The notes beneath the pieces are model-generated. The model was given only the letters and a program-made list of their open reading frames with translations. It was not told the origin of the DNA and ran no database searches. Both the position numbers and the translations under genes were made by a program. Below, in pieces: positions 5,988 through 12,258 of a stretch of 31,224 bases of DNA; positions within the stretch are counted from its first letter, which is position 1, and each line of letters starts with the position of its first letter. Source of the stretch: a virus. Where the stretch lies: positions 1 through 31,224 of the IMG/VR virus record IMGVR_UViG_3300018065_000054; one strand, 5' to 3'.

Positions 5988-6344
5988 TCATGCGACTTTC
6001 TTCCAGACACGCGCCGGCGTCCGGTGTGCCCGTGGATTTTTGACATTGGCGAAACCAGACGGTCTGATGACCCCTTCCCGTCTCGCTCTTACAATGATCG
6101 CGCCCCATGCGCGTGCTGATGGAGGTTTTGGGAGTCCGTGAGACTCGGCCCATTCTCGCACGTCCTCGGCCATGAATTCTTTCCGAGGGAAGTCGACCAG
6201 AAACGCGAAGGCTTGATCGCTCCAACCGCGGCTGGTCCGGTCTGCATGTGCGGCGGCGCGGTTGATTCCCTCGTCGCGGAGCAGTCCGGAAATCTCCATT
6301 TGCTCGAACCCGGTCATGGATGTGGATCGTGCGGAAAGACCCAT
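5988..6344 (-). CDS. Winged-helix-like phage protein of unknown function
   Basis: About 118 residues. The stretch GWSDQAFAFLVDFP, then FMAEDVREWAESHGLPKPPSARAWG and AIIVRARREGVIRPSGF, is the pattern of a recurrent phage early protein with a small helical, probably winged-helix, fold. The C-terminus PRAHRTPARVW is typical of it. The gene begins within a few bases of the MazG stop (6347). An alternative ATG at 6317 (MTGFEQ) would remove 9 residues. It may bind DNA or modify a host replication factor; nothing in the sequence settles this. Confidence 0.65.
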   Translation of the reverse strand: MGLSARSTSMTGFEQMEISGLLRDEGINRAAAHADRTSRGWSDQAFAFLVDFPRKEFMAEDVREWAESHGLPKPPSARAWGAIIVRARREGVIRPSGFANVKNPRAHRTPARVWKKVA

Positions 6345-6346
6345 AA

Positions 6347-6787
6347 TCAAAACTCCTTGCCGTGCTTGTATGGCCGAGTTTGGTTGTATGCCAACTTGGC
6401 GACGAGAGCCCCGCCAACATCAAGATGGAACCCGCCGGCCATGTCCAAAATGCGGATGATGGTATCGGCCAGTTCGGCTTCGGCGCCGGAAAATTGAGGG
6501 ATCTTGTCATCGGGAGGATTGCCGTGACGCAATGCCTCAAGCGCTTCAGATACCTCGGAGTGGATCAAGGCGATGCATTCTGAATGGGTTCGGTTTTCGG
6601 GCCAGAAACCTTTTTCCCGGGCAGTGCTGTGAATAACCTCGATGAGATCATCGAAAACATCGCAATGAATCGATTTGGAAACTACCCCTCCAGATGAGAC
6701 GCAACCGCCGCCTCCTGGCTGAATATCTGGCGAGTCCACCATGACATTCCCCGAACTTTCCTGATTCGGTTGCGTGGTTTCGGGCAT
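6347..6787 (-). CDS. MazG-like nucleotide pyrophosphohydrolase
   Basis: 146 residues from the ATG at 6787. The all-alpha NTP-PPase domain lies at about 45-146: EVSEALEALR (78-87) supplies the first ExxE metal site and EAELADTIIRILD (103-115) the second E..D site. Enzymes of this type hydrolyse (d)NTPs or alarmones to monophosphates, and phage copies may adjust nucleotide pools or ppGpp during infection. The first 40 residues are low complexity and overlap another frame that is also open to 6682. Upstream (6847) or downstream (6742) starts are possible without touching the domain. Confidence 0.8.
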   Translation of the reverse strand: MPETTQPNQESSGNVMVDSPDIQPGGGGCVSSGGVVSKSIHCDVFDDLIEVIHSTAREKGFWPENRTHSECIALIHSEVSEALEALRHGNPPDDKIPQFSGAEAELADTIIRILDMAGGFHLDVGGALVAKLAYNQTRPYKHGKEF

Positions 6788-7119
6788 TGTCTCATTTCTT
6801 CCGGCGTGGGAAGGTGTCCGCTGTTGGCATTCGGTATTTCTTTGCATGTGATTTTCCCTAAAAGTTGATTGTTGAGTGATGTGATTGCTCGATGAGCCTG
6901 TTCAGGCGCCATGGGAAACTCGAGCGTCTCCCCGTCTTTGAACTGAATCGTGATCCCCTCGCTGCTCATGGAATAAGTCATCACCTGATCCGGATTGATC
7001 TCGGTTTTCCAAATCCTGATTATTTTCTTTTTTCCCTGCCGAACGAACATCGGATTCTTCCACAGGGACTTTGGGATCTTTGCCCCCTTGCGGGGCTTCG
7101 TTTTCAAAAGTGTTTTCAT
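6682..7119 (-). CDS. Hypothetical protein in heavily overlapping frames
   Basis: 145 residues. The first 90 residues look coding: a basic start (MKTLLKTKPRKGAKIPKSLW), then strands (KKIIRIWKTEINPDQVMTYS, ITIQFKDGETLEFP) and a helix (APEQAHRAITSLNN). The last 40 residues are basic and low in structure. The first 218 bases overlap the tail of the preceding gene and the last 106 overlap the start of mazG, each in a different frame. The function is unknown. The strand-rich KTEINPDQV...YSMSSEGITIQFKDG region might be a small beta domain. Confidence 0.6.
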   Translation of the reverse strand: MKTLLKTKPRKGAKIPKSLWKNPMFVRQGKKKIIRIWKTEINPDQVMTYSMSSEGITIQFKDGETLEFPMAPEQAHRAITSLNNQLLGKITCKEIPNANSGHLPTPEEMRQCPKPRNRIRKVRGMSWWTRQIFSQEAAVASHLEG

Positions 7120-7801
7120 CGTTATTGGGTTCGGGTTCTTCGTGGGCCACCACGCCAGTCATCGCCTCAAAGACGCGCTTGTAGAATTTGCGAGCGGCTT
7201 TGCCCAACATCCCGTCGACGCCGATGAATTCGTCCGTCTTCACGGGGATCTCGGCGGTAAGTTCGCCGGCGGTCTGGTTGATCTTCCAGGAGCACGAGCA
7301 TGGCACGATGATTCCCCCGTTCTTGCTGACGGGGACGCCCTGCTCCGGCTTCCACCACTTGAACCCCGGGAGTTTCTTAATGAGGTATTCCCAGCCGTTT
7401 CGCGTGATGTAGCAATTGCCGGCTATGATGTTGAACTGGTTGTTGACGTATTGGACGCCCTTCAAACATGCCTGCATACAGCAATCGCGAATCACCTCCC
7501 GAGGATATGGCTGAGGATTCGGATTGCGTTTTGTGGGTTTCTTTGGATCCTTGTCCGTGAGAAATCCAAACGGCTGATTCATCATCGGCATGATGACGTC
7601 GAGGATTTGATCGTCGAATGCCTGACGAAATTCCTGCATTGCTTGCGCGAGCAAGATCGCTTTCGACAGCGGCGCGTCCGGCGCGTTGGCCTGCAGGTAG
7701 AGTCCGTGCGCTTGCATCGCGACCTTCTCGAATCGATCAACCTTTAGTGCGATGGCCATTTCTCTTGACCTTTGGCGTTCTTTGGTGGATGTTTGGCTCA
7801 T
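6902..7801 (-). CDS. Possible RecT/Erf-like single-strand annealing protein
   Basis: 299 residues from MSQTSTKERQ at 7801. The centre (about 65-225) contains FNIIAGNCYITRNGWEYLIKK, then a strand-rich segment (IIVPCSCSWKINQT, LTAEIPVKTDEF) and GMLGKAARKFYKRVFEAMTG. This strand-then-helix layout with a G.FNIIAG.CYIT phrase recalls phage annealing proteins of the RecT/Erf group, and the neighbourhood (RusA, early region) fits. The last 75 residues are highly charged, probably disordered, and overlap another open frame. I could not confirm the family; it could also be an unrelated DNA metabolism protein. Confidence 0.45.
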   Translation of the reverse strand: MSQTSTKERQRSREMAIALKVDRFEKVAMQAHGLYLQANAPDAPLSKAILLAQAMQEFRQAFDDQILDVIMPMMNQPFGFLTDKDPKKPTKRNPNPQPYPREVIRDCCMQACLKGVQYVNNQFNIIAGNCYITRNGWEYLIKKLPGFKWWKPEQGVPVSKNGGIIVPCSCSWKINQTAGELTAEIPVKTDEFIGVDGMLGKAARKFYKRVFEAMTGVVAHEEPEPNNDENTFENEAPQGGKDPKVPVEESDVRSAGKKENNQDLENRDQSGSGDDLFHEQRGDHDSVQRRGDARVSHGA

Positions 7802-7840
7802 AATTTGTGGAGATTCGTTTCTTGCGTTTTTTCCTTTCAC

Positions 7841-7899
7841 GCCCCGGTTCGCCCCGGGGCTTTTTTGTTCCGGGGAGGCGTCGTGCCCTCCCCGGTTTT
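7841..7899 (+). terminator. Two tandem terminator-like hairpins facing the plus strand
   Basis: Hairpin one: GCCCCGG (7841-7847) pairs with CCGGGGC (7854-7860), followed by six T (7861-7866). Hairpin two: CCGGGGAGG (7870-7878) pairs with CCTCCCCGG (7887-7895), followed by TTTT. The T-runs follow only on the plus strand, although all neighbouring genes are on the minus strand. The CCGGGG arms of the two hairpins could also cross-pair. Confidence 0.7.
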
Positions 7900-7921
7900 C
7901 GTTGTATCTCTCAATTTGCTT

Positions 7922-8332
7922 TTACTGGGATTCCGCGTTGGCTTCCTTTCCTTTGGGGGTTTTCTTCGGTTTTTCCGGCTTGGTGGCTGGGCCGACACTG
8001 CTCGTGCCAGCCTTTTTGCCGGTGACGTCGGTGAGCTGGGCGGCCCAATGGTCACCGCCTGATTCCACGAATTCCAAAAGGCGATACGACTCGACAAGCA
8101 AAGCGGTCGCGATGCCGCGCCATTCGGGCTTGAGCCGAGCGATGGACTGCTGCGTCATGAATGCCCGACCGAACGGCCCCTGCTCGCAGTCGCGATACCA
8201 ACGGACCGATCCGTCTGCACGGGTAAGCTTGCTCAGGTGGATTTGGAGATCAGCGTTGCCGACTTTTTCGAAAGCGAACGATGCGCCTTTGTCATGCACC
8301 GTTCCTGTTTTTTGGATGAGTTCTGTTTGCAT
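7922..8332 (-). CDS. Hypothetical early protein
   Basis: 136 residues, unrecognised. The N-terminal part alternates strands and turns (TGTVHDKGASFAFEKVG, ADLQIHLSKLTRADGSVRWY). A helical middle follows (IARLKPEWRGIATALLVESYRLLEFV), and the C-terminal 30 residues are a Lys/Pro-rich disordered tail. It begins 5 bases after the stop of the small membrane protein gene at 8337, in the same early operon. The size and tail would suit a nucleic-acid-binding accessory protein, but this is only inferred from composition. Confidence 0.65.
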   Translation of the reverse strand: MQTELIQKTGTVHDKGASFAFEKVGNADLQIHLSKLTRADGSVRWYRDCEQGPFGRAFMTQQSIARLKPEWRGIATALLVESYRLLEFVESGGDHWAAQLTDVTGKKAGTSSVGPATKPEKPKKTPKGKEANAESQ

Positions 8333-8336
8333 TGAT

Positions 8337-8612
8337 CTATTGGATTGACTTGGAAAGTGGGCGGGAGAGCGGATGCTCCCCCGCCGTGTGGACCCGCTGG
8401 TTCTGGGAGTCAGGTCCGGGTTTGCCGGTGGCTTCAGGCAAAATTTCAGGAGATCTCAGGGCGTCGGCCTCGATCGATGGCAATTGAGCTTTGGCAAATG
8501 CAGATGCGGCGCAGGAGGCCAAAATTGCGATCAGCTCTACGCACATGAGCCCTTTAAGCGTTCCCGTCAAAAAGGCCGTGACGTGAAGGATGATGAGTAA
8601 AATGATAAACAT
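8337..8612 (-). CDS. Small membrane protein
   Basis: 91 residues from ATG 8612 (a TTG at 8621 is also possible). Residues 1-16 and about 22-42 (LMCVELIAILASCAASAFAKA) are hydrophobic, giving either two membrane spans or a signal plus one span. The remainder is polar and proline-rich and probably lies outside the membrane. No family recognised. The coding 3' end holds an 11-bp hairpin (8360-8385) just ahead of the next start. Confidence 0.6.
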   Translation of the reverse strand: MFIILLIILHVTAFLTGTLKGLMCVELIAILASCAASAFAKAQLPSIEADALRSPEILPEATGKPGPDSQNQRVHTAGEHPLSRPLSKSIQ

Positions 8613-8636
8613 GAGGATCAAACTTGATGATTTGTT

Positions 8637-8822
8637 TCAAAGGGATGGCGTCCTTGCGGCGTGATTGCGTTCCAATTGACGCTGGACTTTCTCAGGGTCA
8701 TAACGCCATTCGGTTCCAAACTTGAATCCGCTGATTTTTCCTTCCCGGGTAAACTTCCTGACCTGCCACTCGGAACACCCGATCATTTGGGCGATGTCCT
8801 TGGTTTTGGCGTACTTGATCAT
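8637..8822 (-). CDS. Excisionase/MerR-type helix-turn-helix protein
   Basis: 61 residues, almost entirely an HTH_17-type domain: YAKTKDIAQMIGCSEWQVRKF (the recognition helix follows IGCSE), then the wing GKISGFKFGTEWRYDPEKV. This is the usual size of phage excisionases and small regulators. The ATG overlaps the stop of the upstream RHH gene by four bases. It could direct excision together with the integrase at 12470-13555, but it is far from it and part of the early operon, so a transcriptional role is equally possible. Confidence 0.75.
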   Translation of the reverse strand: MIKYAKTKDIAQMIGCSEWQVRKFTREGKISGFKFGTEWRYDPEKVQRQLERNHAARTPSL

Positions 8823-9160
8823 GCCGATTCATCCTTTCTCACGACATTGACCGGTTTGCGAAACCATGTGCCGCGGCGAGGGCTCAGCTCGGCGGCGAAC
8901 GATTGCCACAGCACCAAGGCGCCCATGACGCAAATTCCAAAGCCCCTTAAACGCCGTTCGCGCCGGGTTGCCCGGTAACGCCTTGCGAGTTCCGGATCTT
9001 CCACAGTGAGCCCCTCGCCTATCAGGCGCCGGACCAATTGCCCCGTGCTGATACCTTCACGGAAGGCGAGCTTGCCCAGAATGGATCGTTCGCCCTCGAG
9101 CACATTGACAGAGAGATTGCACGTCCCTCCGCCGAGTGGGTTTGTGTTTGCTGAAGCCAT
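8819..9160 (-). CDS. Ribbon-helix-helix-like protein with a membrane span
   Basis: 113 residues. Residues 14-52 (CNLSVNVLEGERSILGKLA, then ISTGQLVRRLIGEGL) have the strand-helix-helix pattern of Arc/MetJ-type DNA-binding domains. A very basic stretch (RRYRATRRERRLR, 60-72) is followed by one hydrophobic segment (73-91) that looks like a membrane span. A DNA-binding domain anchored to the membrane is unusual. It is the first gene after a promoter-like motif at 9168-9203. Confidence 0.6.
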   Translation of the reverse strand: MASANTNPLGGGTCNLSVNVLEGERSILGKLAFREGISTGQLVRRLIGEGLTVEDPELARRYRATRRERRLRGFGICVMGALVLWQSFAAELSPRRGTWFRKPVNVVRKDESA

Positions 9161-9167
9161 AGCATTT

Positions 9168-9203
9168 TCTTAATAAGTGGTTCTTGTTGTGTTCTGGTGT
9201 TCG
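9168..9203 (-). promoter_or_regulatory. Shared leader motif, copy 1
   Basis: On the minus strand CGAACACC (9203-9196), 15 bases, then CCACTTATTAAGA (9180-9168), ending 8 bases before the ATG at 9160. The same two blocks with a 16-base gap precede the gene at 11850. The TATTAA element could be a -10 box, and the pair a promoter plus an activator or repressor site. The whole intergenic gap is only 54 bases. Confidence 0.5.
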
Positions 9204-9214
9204 CTTGAGTACAC

Positions 9215-9391
9215 TTACACCGGTTGTTTCAGTTTGGAGATTTTGCGCTTCACGATGCGGCTCATGTGCTCTCGCACAAAAGGCCCGGGCAGCTTTCCTT
9301 CGTGGGCGGCGAGGATTCGGATGTTTTGGAATTCATCCGGATAGAACATGATGTGACGTCGGTCTTGTTTTCGGCGGGAGGCTTTCTTCAT
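9215..9391 (-). CDS. 58-residue ribbon-helix-helix-like protein
   Basis: ATG at 9391, TAA at 9215. The basic start MKKASRRKQDRRH is followed by IMFYPDEFQNIRILAAHEG, GPFVREHMSRIVKRK: a strand, then two helices, as in Arc-type repressors. The size is typical. It is the most upstream gene of the leftward early region and starts 17 bases from the divergent gene at 9409. A likely role is transcriptional control of that divergent pair. Confidence 0.7.
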   Translation of the reverse strand: MKKASRRKQDRRHIMFYPDEFQNIRILAAHEGKLPGPFVREHMSRIVKRKISKLKQPV

Positions 9392-9408
9392 AAGTGAAAG
9401 GTGATTAA

Positions 9409-9660
9409 ATGGAAACAGTGCATTTGAATCTAAAATTCCTAGAGGATGTTGATGACAGTATCAGGATCTATGAACAAAAAGGCATCGATATGAAGAGCAT
9501 TCCGAGGGTTGGGGAATGTGTTTATCTCAATGATTACTACCACAGGGTGAAGGATGTGGTTTATGACGCAATTGGGATGAGTGTGACACTTCACCTTGGA
9601 CAATCAGCTCAAAGCGCAGAGGAATCTCGAAGCAAAGGCTATGGCCTTTGGAACTCTTAG
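9409..9660 (+). CDS. Small plus-strand hypothetical protein
   Basis: 83 residues, preceded by the SD-like GAAAGGTGA. The pattern METVHLNLKFLEDVDDSIRI, VGECVYLNDYYHRVKDVVYD and MSVTLHLG reads as a compact beta-rich domain, similar in layout to small cargo-type proteins that open with a strand, contain a VGD.VYL..... turn and end with VTL.L. The last 20 residues are polar. It is divergent from the RHH gene, and its 3' end overlaps an opposing frame (9527-9889). The function is unknown. Confidence 0.6.
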   Translation: METVHLNLKFLEDVDDSIRIYEQKGIDMKSIPRVGECVYLNDYYHRVKDVVYDAIGMSVTLHLGQSAQSAEESRSKGYGLWNS

Positions 9661-9889
9661 AATCATGTTCCGGATCAAGTCTGTGTTTCGAAAATGGCGA
9701 AAAATCAACAGAGGTGACCTTTTGAAGAACTTCTTCGGCGAGCAAATGAAGATCTGTTCCCGTTACGGCGCCGCCGCTGTTGGCTGCAAACCTGATAAGC
9801 CTTGCCCCCTCAATAATTTGGCCGAGTCCTTGAATCCCTTTGTCCATTCTGTCGTAAGGTCCTGTTTTGGGTTTTTGAGAGGCATCCAT
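9527..9889 (-). CDS. Hypothetical protein downstream of the methyltransferase
   Basis: 120 residues. The N-terminal 60 residues look coding, with a helix-rich core (GIQGLGQIIEGARLIRFAANSG, TDLHLLAEEVLQKV). The C-terminal half overlaps the plus-strand gene at 9409-9660 and looks less constrained. The start context (AAGATTATGGATG) is the same as at 11850. It follows the 33-residue frame and the methyltransferase on the same strand. No family recognised. Confidence 0.45.
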   Translation of the reverse strand: MDASQKPKTGPYDRMDKGIQGLGQIIEGARLIRFAANSGGAVTGTDLHLLAEEVLQKVTSVDFSPFSKHRLDPEHDSKSSKGHSLCFEIPLRFELIVQGEVSHSSQLRHKPHPSPCGSNH

Positions 9890-9952
9890 AATCTTGAAAA
9901 GTTTCTATTGATTTGAAAAAAAACGGTTACAAAGCCAAATATGTGGATCTCC

Positions 9953-10054
9953 TCAGTTTTCCAAGATAAAGCTGAGACGCAAACTTTCCTCCTGATTAGG
10001 AATTTGTTCTTGCCAGTCTGTGACCAATTTTAATATTGGATCCCGTGCACTCAT
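9953..10054 (-). CDS. 33-residue peptide coupled to the methyltransferase
   Basis: ATG at 10054 overlaps the methyltransferase stop (ATGA), and the frame ends at 9953. The peptide begins MSARDPILKLVTDWQEQIP and is acidic and probably helical. The exact stop/start overlap, the same device used throughout this genome, supports translation. No function can be assigned. Between 9889 and 9953 nothing is seen. Confidence 0.5.
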   Translation of the reverse strand: MSARDPILKLVTDWQEQIPNQEESLRLSFILEN

Positions 10055-11244
10055 TTTTCGAGAAGCTTTCTGGAAAAATTGCCCACCATGCGACCCATCG
10101 GCGGTGGGACCGCGTTGCCGATCAACCGGAAAGCGGTGCGTTTGTTACAGTCGAAGAAATAGTCATCAGGAAAACCTTGGATACGGGCAGCTTCGCGCAC
10201 AGTAAAAGGACGATGCTCGTTAGGATGGAGAAAAAGTTGAGCTTCTCCAAAACGCGTGTCGACAGTGCAAGACTTGTTATCCCACTGGAAACGGCGGTAT
10301 TTGCCGTTGAAACTATGACAAAGATCCAAATTGGAACCAACATAGCGCAGGTAACCTTTGCGAAGTAGCGATTTATAGAGAGAGCAGGTTTGCCCCTTGA
10401 ATTGCTTCCTTAGTCGAGCCACAGAAACGGGGTCGGCATCTCCAAAATCTCGTCTTCTTTCCTGCCTCCTGACGCGCATGATGAATTCCAACATTTTACA
10501 CTCTGCTGCAGTCGTTTTACCGAAGACCTCAGGGATATTCCATGTGTGGATTGAACGAGGCCCTCCCCGAACGTTGCTGAGTTTCTGTCCGGGGCCAATA
10601 CGGCAGGCAATTCGGTAATCTCGTGAACCGGATGTTAGTGGCTCGGGTTCATGATTCGGGGCGTTTTCGACACCGTTCAACACTTCATCTAATCGACCTT
10701 GTGGTTTGCTCTCAATCTGAAAGTCAATCTCCCGTCCAGTTCGCCAAGCGAAAAGAAGAAGTCGACTGCGGGTTTGTGGAAGGCCTATTTCGGCGGCATT
10801 GGCCTTTAATGTGTGGGTGCGATATCGTTTAGAGCGTAACTGCTCTTCCATTTCCTCCCAATACCTTCGATGCTTTCCGAATGCCGCCGCAGCAACGTTT
10901 TCGATAATAATGACTTTTGGATTGAGTTCGGATGCGATTCGTCCGGCAAGCGGAAGCAAATGATTGCGCTTATCAGCCAAATCCCTTTTGCCCACTGTCG
11001 AAAACCCCTGGCACGGAGGCCCCGCAATGACGATGCCGGGAGCTCTTGAAAATCTAGGAACGGTCTTTGTGAGATCGGCCTTCTCGGCCCTTGGGCATAC
11101 ATTCATCTTGTAGTGATCGACTGCATCTGAGCAATGGTCGTAGGCTTGTAGCGGAACAAAACCTTCTTCAATCAGGCCCAGATCAAAGCCCCCACAACCC
11201 GAAAAAAGACTCACGAAATGGTTGGATGTGTCATTTCGACTCAT
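10051..11244 (-). CDS. C5-cytosine DNA methyltransferase
   Basis: 397 residues, full length. Motif I LFSGCGGFD (13-21) binds AdoMet, motif IV GPPCQGFS (75-82) has catalytic C78, motif VI is ENV (115-117), motif VIII is QTRSRL (157-162), and motif X is GNAVPPPMG (about 376-384). The region between VIII and the C-terminal block, about 170-350, holds the target recognition domain. It methylates cytosine C5 in a sequence not deducible here. No restriction nuclease gene is adjacent, so it is probably a solitary phage enzyme that protects phage DNA or alters regulation. It is flanked by small genes of unknown role and begins 77 bases from a divergent plus-strand gene. Confidence 0.93.
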   Translation of the reverse strand: MSRNDTSNHFVSLFSGCGGFDLGLIEEGFVPLQAYDHCSDAVDHYKMNVCPRAEKADLTKTVPRFSRAPGIVIAGPPCQGFSTVGKRDLADKRNHLLPLAGRIASELNPKVIIIENVAAAAFGKHRRYWEEMEEQLRSKRYRTHTLKANAAEIGLPQTRSRLLLFAWRTGREIDFQIESKPQGRLDEVLNGVENAPNHEPEPLTSGSRDYRIACRIGPGQKLSNVRGGPRSIHTWNIPEVFGKTTAAECKMLEFIMRVRRQERRRDFGDADPVSVARLRKQFKGQTCSLYKSLLRKGYLRYVGSNLDLCHSFNGKYRRFQWDNKSCTVDTRFGEAQLFLHPNEHRPFTVREAARIQGFPDDYFFDCNKRTAFRLIGNAVPPPMGRMVGNFSRKLLEK

Positions 11245-11321
11245 ATTACAACGATTCAGTATGATGGATTCTTGATTGGCAAAACGGAATTCCGCATGAG
11301 AAAGGAGAAGAGCACGCCTTT

Positions 11322-11591
11322 GTGGTCGACTTGTTGGCCCTCGAACTGGTTGAGAGCGGTCTGGCTACTGCGTCAATCGCACCGAGGACACACGACGACC
11401 TGCACGATTCCATTTTGATTTCCTCCTTTCGCCCAACGACGGAGGGAAGACTGGCTTTGGACCGGTGGGAGGCTGAGTTGAGTTCAAGAACGTTTTGGGG
11501 TCGGTTAAAAACCTTCGGAATCCCGGTCCTTACATATGCCGTTGGCTTGGTTTCGCAAGTATTCATCAAAGTCGCATCATCTTGGTTTTGA
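11322..11591 (+). CDS. Small protein with C-terminal membrane span
   Basis: 89 residues from a GTG at 11322, with AAGGAGAAG about 12 bases upstream. Residues 1-55 are a helical soluble part (DLLALELVESGLATASIAP, LTxxGRLALDRWE-like segment TTEGRLALDRWEAEL). Residues 63-85 (LKTFGIPVLTYAVGLVSQVFI) form one membrane span. The frame is open upstream to 11265 without an ATG, so the true start is uncertain. It is divergent from the methyltransferase gene and runs tail-to-tail into the gene at 11566-11850. Confidence 0.5.
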   Translation: MVDLLALELVESGLATASIAPRTHDDLHDSILISSFRPTTEGRLALDRWEAELSSRTFWGRLKTFGIPVLTYAVGLVSQVFIKVASSWF

Positions 11592-11850
11592 ATTCCTGTT
11601 CATCATGAGAAGTCCCCGAAAATCCCAAGAGAACGTTTCGAGCCTCAAAAATGAATTTGAGAGCGGACTGCGAAACCGGCGTGTCTCGGATCGCAGTAGA
11701 GCAAGGATGGTCGGTGTATTGATCAGCCGGCCAGTTGAGCAATGCCTGGCATGCATCAAGCGCCTTTCCAAGCCGATCGTGGTAGTCTCTCAGATGCTCG
11801 TGTCCGATATACTTGATCCTCGCATCGATCGGTTTGGCGCCGGCATCCAT
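11566..11850 (-). CDS. Hypothetical protein upstream of the methyltransferase
   Basis: 94 residues. A helical core (YIGHEHLRDYHDRLGKALDA, SALKFIFEARNVLLGFSG) and no recognised motif. The start MDAG lies 3 bases after the AAGA end of a leader motif shared with the gene at 9160. The 3' end overlaps the opposing plus-strand gene by 26 bases. It is the first leftward gene after the repressor region, so it may be an early or accessory gene expressed with the methyltransferase. Confidence 0.5.
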   Translation of the reverse strand: MDAGAKPIDARIKYIGHEHLRDYHDRLGKALDACQALLNWPADQYTDHPCSTAIRDTPVSQSALKFIFEARNVLLGFSGTSHDEQEFKTKMMRL

Positions 11851-11852
11851 AA

Positions 11853-11889
11853 TCTTAATAAGTGGCGTGTTTGCGTGCTTGGGTGTTCG
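11853..11889 (-). promoter_or_regulatory. Shared leader motif, copy 2
   Basis: On the minus strand CGAACACC (11889-11882), 16 bases, then CCACTTATTAAGA (11865-11853), 2 bases before the ATG of the gene at 11850. The same pair lies before the early operon at 9168-9203. The position between divergent genes, next to the repressor, fits a phage promoter or operator. Confidence 0.5.
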
Positions 11890-11910
11890 GTTGTGACGTT
11901 GGGATGAAAG

Positions 11911-11948
11911 TAAATTAAGGTTTCCTTTTTGGCAAGAAATAAATTAAG
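11911..11948. repeat. 29-bp-spaced direct repeats at the repressor start
   Basis: TAAATTAAG occurs at 11911-11919 and 11940-11948, with similarity extending over 17 bases (14 identical). They straddle the TTG start of the Xre-type gene at 11929, so they could be operator sites for autoregulation. Confidence 0.55.
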
Positions 11949-12258
11949 ATTTTCTCCTACAAAATTCAGAATGGAGTGCGCACGCAAGAATGTGACGCAA
12001 TCCCAGGTTTCTGAAGCACTCTCTGTATCAACTGGTACACCGTCCAATTGGCAGAAAGGAAAGAGCACGCCAAGCGAGGAGACTATGGTAATGATCGCGA
12101 AGGCTTTATCATTGATTGCCTCTACAGGAGATGGGCCGACCTCAAAGCAAGCAAACGAGAACCAGATCGTCCTGCAGAAGAAGCAAACCGCCTCCGCCCG
12201 GAAGAAAGCCAGGTGGAAGACATCCGCCAGCGTGAGAAGCCGCCCAAAAAGCAATTGA
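11929..12258 (+). CDS. Xre-type helix-turn-helix repressor
   Basis: 109 residues from a TTG start. Residues 8-60 follow the HTH_XRE pattern: FSPTKFRMECARKNVTQSQV, SEALSVSTGTPSNWQKGKS (recognition helix with TGTPSNWQ), then TMVMIAKALS. TGDGP after the domain is typical of CI-like phage repressors. The C-terminal 40 residues are basic and lack the LexA-type peptidase, so induction would not be by classical self-cleavage. It is the only well-supported regulator on the plus strand, opposite to the lytic genes, as expected for the lysogeny repressor. An ATG start at 11971 would cut into helix 1, so TTG is preferred. Confidence 0.75.
   Translation: MARNKLRFSPTKFRMECARKNVTQSQVSEALSVSTGTPSNWQKGKSTPSEETMVMIAKALSLIASTGDGPTSKQANENQIVLQKKQTASARKKARWKTSASVRSRPKSN

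Noticed and set aside
9596-9916. 106-codon plus-strand frame
   Set aside because: Overlaps the end of the gene at 9409-9660 and is antisense to the more protein-like start of the gene at 9889; no family pattern.
11246-11569. 107-codon minus-strand frame before the methyltransferase
   Set aside because: Serine-rich and unordered; the opposite strand encodes a more protein-like sequence with a membrane span.
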